Shown here: positions 1-9,489 of the stretch, piece after piece
Position numbering within the stretch: the first letter of the stretch is position 1
Layout of the letters: each line of letters opens with the position of its first letter
Assembly: GCF_019973615.1 (NCBI RefSeq)
Contig: NZ_AP024238.1
Location: 682,001 to 746,000 of the forward strand
DNA from: Rhodoferax lithotrophicus
Lineage (GTDB): Bacteria > Pseudomonadota > Gammaproteobacteria > Burkholderiales > Burkholderiaceae_C
Direction of reading: 5' to 3'
DNA: 64,000 bases
Notes under the pieces: model-generated
The model's input: only the letters and a program-made list of their open reading frames with translations
Database searches by the model: none
Told to the model about the DNA's origin: nothing
Position numbers and translations under genes: made by a program

Positions 1-779
1 CCGAGGCCTGCCGTAAGGCCAAGGTGTGGGGGGTGTTCTCGCTCACCGGCGAGCAGCACGAAGAGCACCCGAACAAGGCCCCCTACAACACACTGATCCT
101 GATGAATGACCAGGGCGAGATCGTACAAAAGTACCGCAAGATCATGCCCTGGGTGCCCATCGAGGGCTGGTACCCAGGCAACTGCACCTATGTGTCAGAT
201 GGCCCCAAGGGAATGAAGATCAGCCTCATCATCTGTGATGACGGCAACTACCCTGAGATCTGGCGTGACTGCGCGATGAAGGGTGCCGAGCTCATTGTCC
301 GTTGCCAAGGCTATATGTACCCCGCCAAAGACCAGCAAGTGCTCATGGCCAAGGCCATGGCCTGGGCCAACAACACCTACGTTGCCGTGGCCAACGCCAC
401 TGGCTGGGATGGTGTGTACAGCTACTTCGGTCACAGCGCGATCATCGGCTTCGACGGCCGTACGATGGGTGAATGTGGTGAAGAAGACTATGGTGTGCAG
501 TATGCGGCACTCAGCACCAGCCTGATCCGTGACTTCCGCAAGAACGGCCAGAGTGAGAACCATCTCTTCAAGCTGTTGCACCGCGGCTACACCGGCAAGA
601 TCAACTCCCGTGAAGGCGACAAGGGTGTGGCTGCTTGTCCGTACGAGTTCTACTCCAAGTGGATCAACGACCCAGAGGGTGCGCAGAAAGCAGTAGAAGC
701 CATTACCCGGCCGATGGTGGGTACCGAGGAGTGCCCGATTGACGGTATCCCCAACCCCGCCTCAGTACAGCATAAGTGA
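1..779 (+). CDS. amiE: Aliphatic amidase, 5'-truncated by window edge
   Basis: Hydrolyses short aliphatic amides to the carboxylic acid and ammonia in the cytoplasm (nitrilase superfamily). The reading frame is open from the first complete codon (base 3). From the Pseudomonas AmiE sequence as I remember it, about 90 N-terminal residues lie outside the window, including the catalytic Glu. The catalytic Lys (KYRKIMPW) and Cys ([10 protein letters not shown]) are present, and the core is nearly identical to AmiE. Formamidase AmiF is the close alternative, but the match to AmiE is better. The stop codon TGA overlaps the ATG of the next gene, so the amidase and the ATPase are translationally coupled. 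Confidence 0.93.
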   Translation, partial: EACRKAKVWGVFSLTGEQHEEHPNKAPYNTLILMNDQGEIVQKYRKIMPWVPIEGWYPGNCTYVSDGPKGMKISLIICDDGNYPEIWRDCAMKGAELIVRCQGYMYPAKDQQVLMAKAMAWANNTYVAVANATGWDGVYSYFGHSAIIGFDGRTMGECGEEDYGVQYAALSTSLIRDFRKNGQSENHLFKLLHRGYTGKINSREGDKGVAACPYEFYSKWINDPEGAQKAVEAITRPMVGTEECPIDGIPNPASVQHK

Positions 780-1591
780 TGTCTTTCGATCCGTTACAGG
801 CGTGGCGACTGGATGAGGAGCCCTATTACGCACCACAGGCTGAGGAGCTGGCAGCCTTTGAGGCCGCCCATGCCTTGCGCTTGCCCGTGCTGCTCAAAGG
901 CCCCACGGGTTGTGGCAAGACGCGCTTTGTGGAGCATATGGCATGGCGACTGAACAAGCCGCTTGTTACCGTGGCCTGCCATGATGACCTCTCAGCGAGC
1001 GATCTCGTGGGCCGCTGGCTGTTGGATGCGCAAGGCACCCGCTGGCAGGACGGCCCGCTGACACAGGCCGCACGCTATGGCGCGCTGTGTTATCTGGACG
1101 AAGTGGTAGAAGCGCGCGCCGACACCACCGTGGTGTTGCACCCGTTGACCGACGCGCGTCGCATCCTGCCGCTCACCTCCTGCAACGAGTTGCTGCATGC
1201 CCACCCGGACTTTCAGCTGGTGGTGTCCTACAACCCCGGTTACCAGGGCATGCACAAGACGCTCAAACCGTCCACCCGCCAACGCTTTGTGGGGCTGGAG
1301 TTCAGCTACCCCGGTGCCGGGCAAGAGGCCGCCATTGTGGCGCATGAAGGCCTGGTTGATGCCAGTCTGGCTCGTCAACTTGTGGCAGTAGCTGAGCAGA
1401 CCCGGCGTCTCAAGGAGCATGGCCTGACTGAAGGGGCCTCCACCCGCATGCTCATCCACGCGGCATCACTCACACGCCATGGCCTCAGCCCACGCGTCGC
1501 CTGCCTGCAGGCCATCACCTGCCCGTTGAGCGACGACCCAGACTTGGCTACCGCACTGGCTGCAGCGGTGGATGCTTCCTTCGCTCACTAG
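779..1591 (+). CDS. MoxR-type AAA+ ATPase, CbbQ/NorQ-like
   Basis: About 270 residues. Walker A GPTGCGKT lies near residues 40-47 and Walker B ALCYLDEV near 103. The length and the order of motifs fit the CbbQ/NirQ/NorQ branch of MoxR ATPases, which remodel or activate partner enzymes together with a VWA protein. The ATG at 779 overlaps the amiE stop (TGATG); a GTG at 776 is an alternative start. The VWA gene follows with an overlap or a few-base gap. The context suggests a chaperone or activase pair for the amidase. That role is inferred; Pseudomonas amidase operons also carry an ATPase gene (amiB), but I cannot say this is its orthologue. Confidence 0.85.
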   Translation: MSFDPLQAWRLDEEPYYAPQAEELAAFEAAHALRLPVLLKGPTGCGKTRFVEHMAWRLNKPLVTVACHDDLSASDLVGRWLLDAQGTRWQDGPLTQAARYGALCYLDEVVEARADTTVVLHPLTDARRILPLTSCNELLHAHPDFQLVVSYNPGYQGMHKTLKPSTRQRFVGLEFSYPGAGQEAAIVAHEGLVDASLARQLVAVAEQTRRLKEHGLTEGASTRMLIHAASLTRHGLSPRVACLQAITCPLSDDPDLATALAAAVDASFAH

Positions 1592-3359
1592 TGTGATGGC
1601 TACCCGGACTCCGTCTACAACAGCCACCCTAGGCGACACTCAGCCTGCTGCCCGTCACCTGCCGCCTTATGTGCGTGCGCTGTGGAACGTGGCTCCACAC
1701 TTTGCACGACTGACCCACCCGGCTGCTCAAGGCTTGTCCGAGTCAACGGTAGCGGACGAAGCACGCCGTCAGCGGCCAGTGCTGGTCACCCATTCTGCGG
1801 TAGTCCTCACGCCCACGCTGTATTTGCCGACGCACTGGAATCAGCCTCAGCTTCTGCGTGCCGCCGTGGCACATGCCTGCGCGCATCTGGCTTATGGTGA
1901 TGCGCCGCAAGCGCGCGGCAAGCTTAAGCCCATCCAGCTTGCGTTGGTGGGGACTTTGGAGGATGCCCGAGTTGAGGCACGGGCGATTACCGAGCTGCCC
2001 GGTCTGCGCGCCCTATGGCTTCCATGGCACCAGGCAGATGTGCACAGCGGAAATACCTTTGAAGCCCTGTTGCAACGCATTCAGCGCAGCCTGCTGGACC
2101 CACACTACACTGATCTACACCCTTGGGTGCACAAGGCTTGCACGCTTTTTCATGCGGCTCCGGCCACGTCCGAGGGTATGCGCCAGGTGGCATCTTTGCT
2201 GGGCAATGATGTGGGCCAGATGCGCATGCCTTTCAACGCCAAGCTCTACGTGGTGGAGCCTGCCTACCGCGATGACAATACCCACCTCTGGGGGCCTGAC
2301 CCAGAAGCCCCCCCAGCTACCACACCTCTGAGTGCCCAGAGCAACCCGCAAGAGGGGCAGTTGCAGGGCGACAGCAACAGCCCAGCGCCTCAGCCGCTGG
2401 AACAGCCGACCGAGCCCGTTGTTGCGCGGCCTACAGCGGTTTATGGCGAGTGGGATCGGCTTATCCGCCGTGTGCGCCCCAAGTGGTGTCAGGTGTACGA
2501 AGAGGAAGCTCCTGCTGGCACGCCACAGGCCCGGCAGGCCTTGAGTCAGGCCCTGGCACGCCATGCAGCGTTGTTGGCACGTATCAAGCGCGTGCTGCAA
2601 CAGGGCCTGCCCATGGCTCATACGCAGGTAGTGGCCGGTCGGGCTGCCGAGGGGGAGCGTTTTCACCTCAATGCGCTGGTGCACGCGGCCACCGACCAGC
2701 GCCTGCGCCGCCAGCCCGATCCGCACATTTATCTGCATCCCTTGCGAGCGCCGCAGCCCATGTGCGTGCTGGTGCTGCTGGATGCCTCTGTCTCTACCCT
2801 GCGGCCCGCAGCATTCGCGAGTTCTGCGGATGCCAAAGCAACGCTGCTGGAGGTATTGTGTGAATCGGCCCTGCTCACGGCCACCGCGCTGGAGTACGCT
2901 GGCCATCTGTGTGCGGTGCAGGCTTTTGCCTCGAACATGCGCCAGCAGGTGCGCGTGCAGCGTGTCAAGGGCTTTGCCGACAGGGCTGACTCGGCAGATA
3001 CATTGGCACGCCTTGCTGGCGTGCAAGGCGAATGGTCGACCCGTATGGGTGCCGCGTTGCGCCATGCCAGTTGGATACTGCGCGGTCATTCCCGCCCGCA
3101 TGTATTGCTGCTCACGGACGGTCAGCCGCACGATGTGGATGTCCATGACTCGCGTTACCTGCCTGAGGATCTGCAGCATGCGGTGCATGAGGCTCGGCGT
3201 GGCGGCATTGCGGTGTCGTGCCTCAATGTGCAGGGGGGCGACACAGCTTCGCTGGAAGAACACCGGGTGATGCAACGGGCACTGGGTGTGCACGCCTGTC
3301 GGGCTGTACGCGGGCTGGGTGACTTGCCGCACCAGCTCCTGGCATGTCTGACGCGTTGA
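1572..3359 (+). CDS. VWA-domain protein, CbbO/NorD-like
   Basis: 595 residues from ATG 1572. An in-frame ATG at 1596, just after the ATPase stop, is an equally possible start. The C-terminal third is a von Willebrand A domain: a MIDAS motif DASVS near residue 404 and LLLTDGQPHD near residue 512. A proline/glutamine-rich linker precedes it near residues 235-280. CbbO and NorD proteins work with CbbQ/NorQ ATPases, the MIDAS metal contacting the client enzyme. Here the pair is coupled to an amidase gene, which is an unusual client if the link is functional. Confidence 0.82.
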   Translation: MLPSLTSVMATRTPSTTATLGDTQPAARHLPPYVRALWNVAPHFARLTHPAAQGLSESTVADEARRQRPVLVTHSAVVLTPTLYLPTHWNQPQLLRAAVAHACAHLAYGDAPQARGKLKPIQLALVGTLEDARVEARAITELPGLRALWLPWHQADVHSGNTFEALLQRIQRSLLDPHYTDLHPWVHKACTLFHAAPATSEGMRQVASLLGNDVGQMRMPFNAKLYVVEPAYRDDNTHLWGPDPEAPPATTPLSAQSNPQEGQLQGDSNSPAPQPLEQPTEPVVARPTAVYGEWDRLIRRVRPKWCQVYEEEAPAGTPQARQALSQALARHAALLARIKRVLQQGLPMAHTQVVAGRAAEGERFHLNALVHAATDQRLRRQPDPHIYLHPLRAPQPMCVLVLLDASVSTLRPAAFASSADAKATLLEVLCESALLTATALEYAGHLCAVQAFASNMRQQVRVQRVKGFADRADSADTLARLAGVQGEWSTRMGAALRHASWILRGHSRPHVLLLTDGQPHDVDVHDSRYLPEDLQHAVHEARRGGIAVSCLNVQGGDTASLEEHRVMQRALGVHACRAVRGLGDLPHQLLACLTR

Positions 3360-3497
3360 GCGCTCCGTGGCTGTTTATGTCTGTGCGAAGTTGAAGTCGC
3401 GCCAGTTCATCGTACTCTTGCCTTGCTGGCTGTCATGCATGCTGCTGGGCAACTGGTCACGAATAGTCTTCAAGCCCCCCTTTCGCACGGCCTTCAC

Positions 3498-4574
3498 TTA
3501 ACTCGATAGCGCCGGGTAATCCGTATAACCCTTTTCACCAGGTGTATAGAAGGTGCTTATGTCGGGTGCTGCCAGCGTGGCACCAGACTTCATACGAGCG
3601 ACCAAATCTGGATTTGAAATAAATGGTCGACCAAAAGCAATCAAGTCGGCCCCTTTGACTTGTAAAACCTTCTCTGCGCTTTGGGCATCGAAGCCACCAA
3701 CCGCAATAAAAGTTTGAGCAAAGGCCGTACGCAACTTTGTTTTCAATTCAGCCGGGACGGGCGGTGCACCCATGGCCGAGTGGTCAACCAGGTGCAGGTA
3801 TACCAGTCCCATGGCCGACAATTCTTTAGTCAGAGCCAAAAATTGGTCTTCTACGCCGTCAAAGGCACCGGTTCCGTTGAACACCCCGTACGGAGAAATC
3901 CGAATGCCAACCTTGTCTGCCCCAATGGCAGCCACACAAGCCTGAGCAACTTCAAGGACAAAGCGATTACGTGCGTCGGCACTTCCGCCGTAACCATCGG
4001 TGCGCTTGTTGACATTGGCGTTGAGGAACTGCTCCATCAGGTAGCCATTGGCTGCGTGGAGCTCAACACCGTCAAATCCTGCCTTGATTGCCAATGTGGC
4101 GGCAGTGGCATATTCAGCAATGGCCTTTGCGATATCTGCCTCTGTCATTGCAACAGGCGCCGTATGTGACTGCATGCCACTTTTGTCCGTCCACATCTCG
4201 CCAGGGCAGACCTCGGCGCTCGGACCCACAACGTGTGCGCTGGCGGGAAGATTGTCCTGATGGGAAACTCTTCCGGTGTGCATGAGCTGAACAAAGATTT
4301 TGCCGCCAGCTTGGTGAACCGCGTCGGTGACTAATCGCCAGCCTTGAACCTGTTCTTCGTTGTAGAGCCCTGGAATCCGGGCATAACCCACGCCATTGGG
4401 GGAGGGTGAGGTACCCTCGGTCACAATCAAACCAGCGTTGGCCCTTTGCTCGTAATATTTGGCAACCAGTGCATCGGGTGCATTGTTGTGTGAACATCGA
4501 CTGCGCGTCATCGGTGCCATGACGGTGCGGTTGGCAAGGTGGGTGCCCCCCAAGTCAAAAGCTTCAAAAAGCAT
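3498..4574 (-). CDS. nemA: Old yellow enzyme family NADH:flavin oxidoreductase (NemA-like)
   Basis: 358 residues, full length for N-ethylmaleimide reductases. An FMN-binding TIM barrel runs from the N-terminal motif (VMAPMTRSR) through the substrate-site stretch ELHAANGYLMEQFLN to the phosphate-binding region (FGRPFISNPDLV). It reduces activated C=C bonds of electrophiles such as maleimides, quinones or nitro compounds with NAD(P)H. It stands alone; no NemR regulator or glyoxalase gene is adjacent. An inverted repeat 35 bases upstream (4609-4626) may be its operator. Confidence 0.9.
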   Translation of the reverse strand: MLFEAFDLGGTHLANRTVMAPMTRSRCSHNNAPDALVAKYYEQRANAGLIVTEGTSPSPNGVGYARIPGLYNEEQVQGWRLVTDAVHQAGGKIFVQLMHTGRVSHQDNLPASAHVVGPSAEVCPGEMWTDKSGMQSHTAPVAMTEADIAKAIAEYATAATLAIKAGFDGVELHAANGYLMEQFLNANVNKRTDGYGGSADARNRFVLEVAQACVAAIGADKVGIRISPYGVFNGTGAFDGVEDQFLALTKELSAMGLVYLHLVDHSAMGAPPVPAELKTKLRTAFAQTFIAVGGFDAQSAEKVLQVKGADLIAFGRPFISNPDLVARMKSGATLAAPDISTFYTPGEKGYTDYPALSS

Positions 4575-4913
4575 GAGTGATCCTTAGAAGTTGATTGTTG
4601 AAGTGTTGGTTTGAATTCTTTCAAACGTCCACCGGCATGGCCCTCTAGCTGAGGGTAAAGCTGGGCATTTCAAGCATCGATTAAAACGGCGGTTTATCTT
4701 GACATCACCGTCACATGCATCCAGATCAGACGTGTCCTTGCGCTATCGTACCGAGTAGGGCGCTCTCAATCATCCCGCAGCACACAGCCATGCCAACTGA
4801 ACTTTGGTCTCCTGGTTGCAAACGAGGTGCAGGTAGTCACAAAATTTTGATGACCAGAAAACTCTCCATCAGCAGGTCAGCCTATGGCTTTATGCCAAAA
4901 GAGACAATGCATC
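4575..4913. other. Intergenic region between divergent nemA and lipocalin genes
   Basis: 339 bases without a convincing gene. A perfect inverted repeat with 7-base arms lies at 4609-4626 near nemA. I see no confident -35/-10 pair, RNA gene or repeat in the rest. An upstream in-frame ATG for the lipocalin at 4884 lacks a signal sequence of its own and is not favoured. Confidence 0.5.
4609..4626. promoter_or_regulatory. Inverted repeat upstream of nemA, candidate operator
   Basis: GTTTGAA, four spacer bases, TTCAAAC: perfect 7-base arms, 35 bases upstream of the nemA start. The placement suits a repressor operator, for example of the TetR type that controls NemA in enterobacteria. No regulator gene is nearby and the binding protein is unknown. 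Confidence 0.35.
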
Positions 4914-5498
4914 ATGAAAAATCTTATTCTTGTCATCCTTGTTTGCACTCACTGGACGTCTGCCCTGGCGCAGGGCCATGCTGTTGGTGCTTCAGCCCAG
5001 CCACCAACCCCGTTGACCACCATCCCGTCCCTGGACGTGCCGCGCTACATGGGCACCTGGTATGAAATCGCCAAGTACCCCAACAGGTTTCAAAAGAAGT
5101 GTGTTGCTGACACCCGGGCTCACTACCAACTTCAAGCTCATGGCCGCGTTCAAGTCACGAATCAATGCCGACTGGAAACTGGCGTGATGGATGAGGCCAT
5201 TGGCGAAGCGCGCCAAATAGGGTCAGCCACTTCCCCTCAACTTCAGGTGCGATTTGCCCCTGCTTGGTTATCCATACTTCCGTTTGTATGGGGCAACTAC
5301 TGGGTTGTTGACCTTGATGACGGTTATCAACTGGTTGCTGTGAGTGAGCCTAAGCGCGAGTACCTGTGGGTCTTGTCGCGAACCCCGAAGGTTGCGTCAG
5401 GTGCCTTGGACAGTTTGCTCGGTCGGCTAAAGGCACAAGGATTTGACTTGGGCCGATTGGAGCTTACCAAGCAGGCATTCGAGTCAGGGGCGTTCTGA
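4914..5498 (+). CDS. blc: Bacterial lipocalin (Blc family)
   Basis: 194 residues from ATG 4914, chosen because the protein then begins with a typical signal peptide (MKNLILVILVCTHWTSALAQ). The lipocalin signature GTWYEIAKYPNRFQKKC follows the signal peptide and linker, and the rest fits an eight-stranded barrel that ends with DLGRLELTKQ. Blc proteins bind lysophospholipids or fatty acids in the envelope under stress. A lipobox is not obvious, so this one is probably soluble in the periplasm rather than a lipoprotein. Confidence 0.9.
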   Translation: MKNLILVILVCTHWTSALAQGHAVGASAQPPTPLTTIPSLDVPRYMGTWYEIAKYPNRFQKKCVADTRAHYQLQAHGRVQVTNQCRLETGVMDEAIGEARQIGSATSPQLQVRFAPAWLSILPFVWGNYWVVDLDDGYQLVAVSEPKREYLWVLSRTPKVASGALDSLLGRLKAQGFDLGRLELTKQAFESGAF

Positions 5499-5558
5499 TT
5501 GGTGTCTGATTTTGATCAGTAAAATGCTGTACAAAACATCAGTATCAATAGGAATGGC

Positions 5559-6296
5559 ATGACAGCACCTCTCGATCAGCCCATCACCCTCAAGCGGATT
5601 CACACTCAGCGGCTGCGCGAGGTGTACCGCTCTGCTGGTTGGCCGTATCAGGACTTGGTGGAAATCGAGCTATTGGCCGCAGGCCTGCTGGAGCGAAGCA
5701 CACGTGACAGTGGTCACGAGCTGGTGCGCGTCACCGATGCAGGCCTGACCCATCTGGCGCGTGCGACGCAGGGCAACCGCCAGGCGCGTTCGGCGCACGA
5801 AACCCTGGTGCAAAAAGTGGTGGAGTGCATGCTGCGCGATGGTCGCCTGGTTTGGACGGCTTTGAATCTGCGGGCCCAGGTGGCAGCTGGATCAGGCGAT
5901 GACAGCCTCTGGAAAACGTGCCAGCCAGACGTGTTTTCCATGCGCAACAGTTCCCGCCAGGACTACCTGGAGCCAGTGGTGCATGAGATCAAGGTCAACC
6001 GGTCTGATTTGTTGGCAGATTTGAAGCGCCCGGAAAAGCGCGCCGCCTACCTGGAGCTGGGGGGCCAGTGCTGGTATGTGCTGGGCTGTGACCGCAGCGG
6101 CCATCCGATTGCCAAGCCGAATGAAATCCCGGTGGAATGTGGGGTGATGGTTTTTCAAAACGATCAGTTCGAGGTGACCCGCATGGCCCCCAAGCGAACG
6201 GTCAGCCAGCTGCCGTTTGCGCTCTGGATGGCTTTGGCCAAGGCCAGCCCCCGGCAGGCATCGGAACTGGACAACCCGCAAACATCGTTCGTTTAG
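5559..6296 (+). CDS. PD-(D/E)XK-like protein, MmcB-like C-terminal domain
   Basis: 245 residues, start supported by AGGA upstream of ATG 5559. The N-terminal ~80 residues look like a small winged-helix or helical domain. The C-terminal part carries QPDVFSMRN followed by VVHEIKVNRSDLLADLKRPEKRAAYLELG and QCWYVLG. This is the spacing of a PD-(D/E)XK nuclease fold and resembles the MmcB DNA-repair family (EIK followed by R-x-D). Function is unknown; a DNA-repair nuclease is an inference. Neighbours give no help. Confidence 0.6.
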   Translation: MTAPLDQPITLKRIHTQRLREVYRSAGWPYQDLVEIELLAAGLLERSTRDSGHELVRVTDAGLTHLARATQGNRQARSAHETLVQKVVECMLRDGRLVWTALNLRAQVAAGSGDDSLWKTCQPDVFSMRNSSRQDYLEPVVHEIKVNRSDLLADLKRPEKRAAYLELGGQCWYVLGCDRSGHPIAKPNEIPVECGVMVFQNDQFEVTRMAPKRTVSQLPFALWMALAKASPRQASELDNPQTSFV

Positions 6297-6378
6297 TGGT
6301 CGAACTGTTCAGGTTATGGTTGCTCAACTCCTTAGCAAACCGGGCTGTTGGCGCACAAGCGCGTGGCCCTGAACCGTC

Positions 6379-7698
6379 TCAAGGCAGCTTGGTGTTGGCT
6401 TGCTGCAATTGCTGCAAAAGTTCCAGACTGGGGTAGCCGTCCGCTGGCAGACCCTGACTGCGTTGGTACGCACGAATGCCGCGCCGTGTGGCCGAGCCCA
6501 TCATGCCGTCGGGTGTGCCGCAGTCAAAACCCCGGGCATTCAGTGCGGTTTGCAGGGCCAGCAACTGGCTGCGTGTCAAGGTCTGCAGATCGCGCGGCCA
6601 GGGGGTCTGCACCGCTGGGCCACCGGCCAGGCGTTGCGCCAGCAGGCTGACGGCTAGCGCGTAACTGGTGGAGTTGTTGTAGCGCAGCAGGGTGCGGAAG
6701 TTGGGCCCGACCAGAAAGGCCGGGCCGCCTGCGTTGGCGGCCAGCCAGATGGTGCTGTCGGCCAGCGCGGGCAGTGGCGTGCCGTCCATCGATCTCACAC
6801 CTTCGTTGGCCCAGGCGGTGGCTGACTGGCGCACCTGCTCATCGGCGCGTGCGTAGTCGAATCCCGGCGGCAAACGCACCTCTGCGCCCCATGGCTGGCC
6901 GGTCTGCCAGCCAGAGCGGGCCAGGAAATTGGCCGTTGAAGCCATCACATCGGCGGTGCTGCCCCACAGATCGCGGCGGCCATCACCGTCAGCATCCACC
7001 GCATAGGCCAGAAAGTTGGCGGGCAGAAACTGCGTCTGGCCCATGGCTCCGGCCCACGAGCCGATCATCTGCGCACGCGTAATGTCACCGTTTTGCAGAA
7101 TGTTCAAGGCGGCCAGCAACTGGCTGCGTGCCCAGGCCTCGCGCCGCCCCTCAAAACCCAGCGTGGCCAGGGCATCAATGGTCGGGATATGGCCGAAGTT
7201 GCTGCCGTAATTGCTCTCCATGCCCCAGATGGCCAGGATGGTTTCGGCCGGGACACCATAACGCGCCGCAATGGTATCGGCTTGGGGGTGCAGCTGTTGC
7301 AGTTTGTTCTGGCCACGGGTGATGCGCTGGATGGAGAGCGCGTTGTCTAGGTAGTCCCACACCGGACGGGTGAATTCCGGCTGGGCCCGATCTAGCTCAA
7401 TGACGCGCGGCAGGAATTGAACCGAGTCGAAAGCGCTGTGCAGCGTGGCTTCGTTGATACCAGCTGCGCGTGCGCTGGCGCTGAACTCTGCCACCCAGAG
7501 GGCAAACTTCTGGCTGTGCGCGTCTTCGTTGGTGGTGACTTGTGCGGGCTGGGTGACACGTGTGGATGGTGCGGGTGCCTTGGGTTCGACGCTGGGCGTG
7601 GCGGTGCAGCCGGCCAGCGCCAGGATCGCCAGCAAGCCAGGAACAAGCCAGCCGCGCGCGGGTGCGGGGAAACGGGTAAAAGTGTGCATGCTGGTCAT
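6379..7698 (-). CDS. mltB: Lytic murein transglycosylase B with peptidoglycan-binding domain
   Basis: 439 residues from the ATG at 7698, chosen because the protein then starts with a lipoprotein signal (LLAILALAGC, Cys about residue 30). The catalytic domain has the family motif ILAIWGMESNYGSNFG with the catalytic Glu, and AGAMGQTQFLP. A C-terminal PG_binding_1 domain (about the last 70 residues, LQTALNARGFDCGTPDGMMG) follows. It cleaves the MurNAc-GlcNAc bond with 1,6-anhydro formation, from the inner face of the outer membrane. The extra domain places it with MltB/Slt35-like proteins of betaproteobacteria. Confidence 0.9.
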   Translation of the reverse strand: MTSMHTFTRFPAPARGWLVPGLLAILALAGCTATPSVEPKAPAPSTRVTQPAQVTTNEDAHSQKFALWVAEFSASARAAGINEATLHSAFDSVQFLPRVIELDRAQPEFTRPVWDYLDNALSIQRITRGQNKLQQLHPQADTIAARYGVPAETILAIWGMESNYGSNFGHIPTIDALATLGFEGRREAWARSQLLAALNILQNGDITRAQMIGSWAGAMGQTQFLPANFLAYAVDADGDGRRDLWGSTADVMASTANFLARSGWQTGQPWGAEVRLPPGFDYARADEQVRQSATAWANEGVRSMDGTPLPALADSTIWLAANAGGPAFLVGPNFRTLLRYNNSTSYALAVSLLAQRLAGGPAVQTPWPRDLQTLTRSQLLALQTALNARGFDCGTPDGMMGSATRRGIRAYQRSQGLPADGYPSLELLQQLQQANTKLP

Positions 7699-7872
7699 TT
7701 TCGCTGCGCCATAAAGTCCCCTGGGTACAGGGCACAGGCGTACAAACCCGGCGCACTGCACCGTGCCCCATCAGCTCGCCGGGCCCTTGCCCGAACCCGC
7801 CGACGGTCTTCATCTGACACACAATAGCCGATTCTGTCCTTTTGACCCGCCTGCTGGCGGGTGACAAACTTT

Positions 7873-9342
7873 ATGAGCACCCAAGCAACACCTTCCGTCT
7901 TTAATACCTTGCAGCCCGCCAGCGTCTGGGCCCACTTCGCCACCCTGTGCGCTATTCCCCGCCCTTCCAAAGGTGAGGCCGCGCTGGTGGCGCATCTGAA
8001 AAACTGGGCCGAGGCCCGTGGCCTGGAGACACTGGTCGATGCGGTGGGTAATCTGATGGTGCGCAAGCCCGCCAGCGCCGGATGCGCATCACGTCCCGGC
8101 GTGGTCTTGCAGTCTCACCTGGACATGGTGTGCCAGAACAATGCCAATACACCGCATGATTTCCTGCGCGACCCGATCACCCCCGTGATGCGTGATGGCT
8201 GGCTGATCGCCGAAGGCACCACGCTGGGCGCGGACAACGGTATTGGCGTGGCGCTGATACTGGCCGTGCTGGAAGATGCCACGCTGGTTCATGGGCCCAT
8301 TGAGGCCTTGTTCACCGTCGATGAAGAAGCCGGTATGGGCGGTGCGCAGGGCTTGGCTGCCGGTGTGCTGCAAAGCCAGCTGATGCTCAACTTGGACACC
8401 GAGGAATGGGGTCAGTTTTACCTGGGTTGTGCCGGTGGGGTGGACGTGAATGTGCAGCGTGCAGGGCAGGCCGAGGCGCTTGCCGATGGACAGGTGGCCG
8501 TGCGCGTGGAGGTGAGCGGCCTGCGCGGCGGGCATTCCGGCGTGAACATCCACGAAGGCCGGGGCAACGCGATCAAACTGCTGGTGCGCAGCCTGCGCCA
8601 GCTGGAGCGCCGATGGCATCTGCGGCTGTCCACCCTGCAAGGCGGATCGGCCAGAAATGCCTTGCCCCGCGAAGCCTTTGCCACCCTGACCCTGCCAGCC
8701 GAGGCGCTTGTTGCTGTGGGCGATGAACTGGCCCGCTTGCAGGCGCAATTCCGCCAGGAACTCGCTGGTGTGGATGAGGGCGTGAGTGTTTCCTGCCAGC
8801 CGTGGGTGCTGGATCAGGTGATGAGCCCTGCCGATCAGGCGTTCTGGCTGGCCACGCTGCATGCCGCACCACATGGCGCACATCGCATGAGTGTGCAGGT
8901 GCCCGGGGTGGTGGAAACCTCCAACAACCTGGGGGTGGTCGATTTGAATCCGCAGGGCGGGGCGTGCAATTTCATGGTGCGTTCGTTGGTGGACAGTGCC
9001 GGTCTGGAGCGGGCCAACGAAATCATCAGCCTGCTGGCGTTGTCCGGTGTCACCGCCACACTGTCGGACCCCTATCCGGGCTGGCGGCCCAACCCCGCCT
9101 CGCCGTTGCTGGCCTTGTGTCAATCGGTCTACCGAGCATCCTTCGGGGCTGAGTCAAGCACCCAGGTGATCCACGCCGGGCTGGAGTGCGGCATCATCGG
9201 CGGCAAGTACCCGGAGCTGGACATGGTGTCCTTCGGGCCCACCATTCGCGGGGCCCATGCACCCGGCGAATCGGTGGAGGTGGCATCAGTTGCGCAATGC
9301 TGGCAGCTGCTGACAGCGATTCTGGCGGCGGTTGGCGCATAA
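7873..9342 (+). CDS. pepD: Aminoacyl-histidine dipeptidase (PepD)
   Basis: 489 residues from ATG 7873; a GTG four codons upstream is possible. M20 metallopeptidase: the metal-binding His in LQSHLDMVCQ, the bridging Asp in GADNGIG, the catalytic Glu pair in TVDEEAGM, and the later ligands DTEEWG and GLECGIIGGKYP. A lid/dimerisation domain is inserted in the middle. It hydrolyses Xaa-His and other dipeptides in the cytosol. It is convergent with scpB and followed by a dispersed repeat. Confidence 0.93.
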   Translation: MSTQATPSVFNTLQPASVWAHFATLCAIPRPSKGEAALVAHLKNWAEARGLETLVDAVGNLMVRKPASAGCASRPGVVLQSHLDMVCQNNANTPHDFLRDPITPVMRDGWLIAEGTTLGADNGIGVALILAVLEDATLVHGPIEALFTVDEEAGMGGAQGLAAGVLQSQLMLNLDTEEWGQFYLGCAGGVDVNVQRAGQAEALADGQVAVRVEVSGLRGGHSGVNIHEGRGNAIKLLVRSLRQLERRWHLRLSTLQGGSARNALPREAFATLTLPAEALVAVGDELARLQAQFRQELAGVDEGVSVSCQPWVLDQVMSPADQAFWLATLHAAPHGAHRMSVQVPGVVETSNNLGVVDLNPQGGACNFMVRSLVDSAGLERANEIISLLALSGVTATLSDPYPGWRPNPASPLLALCQSVYRASFGAESSTQVIHAGLECGIIGGKYPELDMVSFGPTIRGAHAPGESVEVASVAQCWQLLTAILAAVGA

Positions 9343-9366
9343 GACTTTATTTTGCTATTTTTTGTG

Positions 9367-9402
9367 TAGCTGCTTACGCATGTGAATAAAGGGCTTGAGG
9401 CC
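9367..9402 (+). repeat. Dispersed 36-nt repeat, copy A (intergenic)
   Basis: TAGCTGCTTACGC at the left end and GGCTTGAGGCC at the right end match the family described under the findings. It lies between the convergent pepD and scpB genes and is flanked by T- and A-rich bases. Confidence 0.65.
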
Positions 9403-9489
9403 TATTGGTTGTTGGTAAATACCTTGCCAGCTATCTGCAGGCGGGTGGTTGCCCCCGCCTGCAGGGCTCGACCCGCAACCGCTGCGCCC

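Noticed and set aside
24-60. amiE as a complete gene starting at the GTG at 24
   Set aside because: The frame is open to the left and aligns to about residue 90 of the AmiE family, so this is a fragment, not a start.
2115-3332. Long minus-strand frame of 405 residues opposite the VWA gene
   Set aside because: It is the shadow of a GC-rich coding strand; its composition and lack of motifs are not protein-like.
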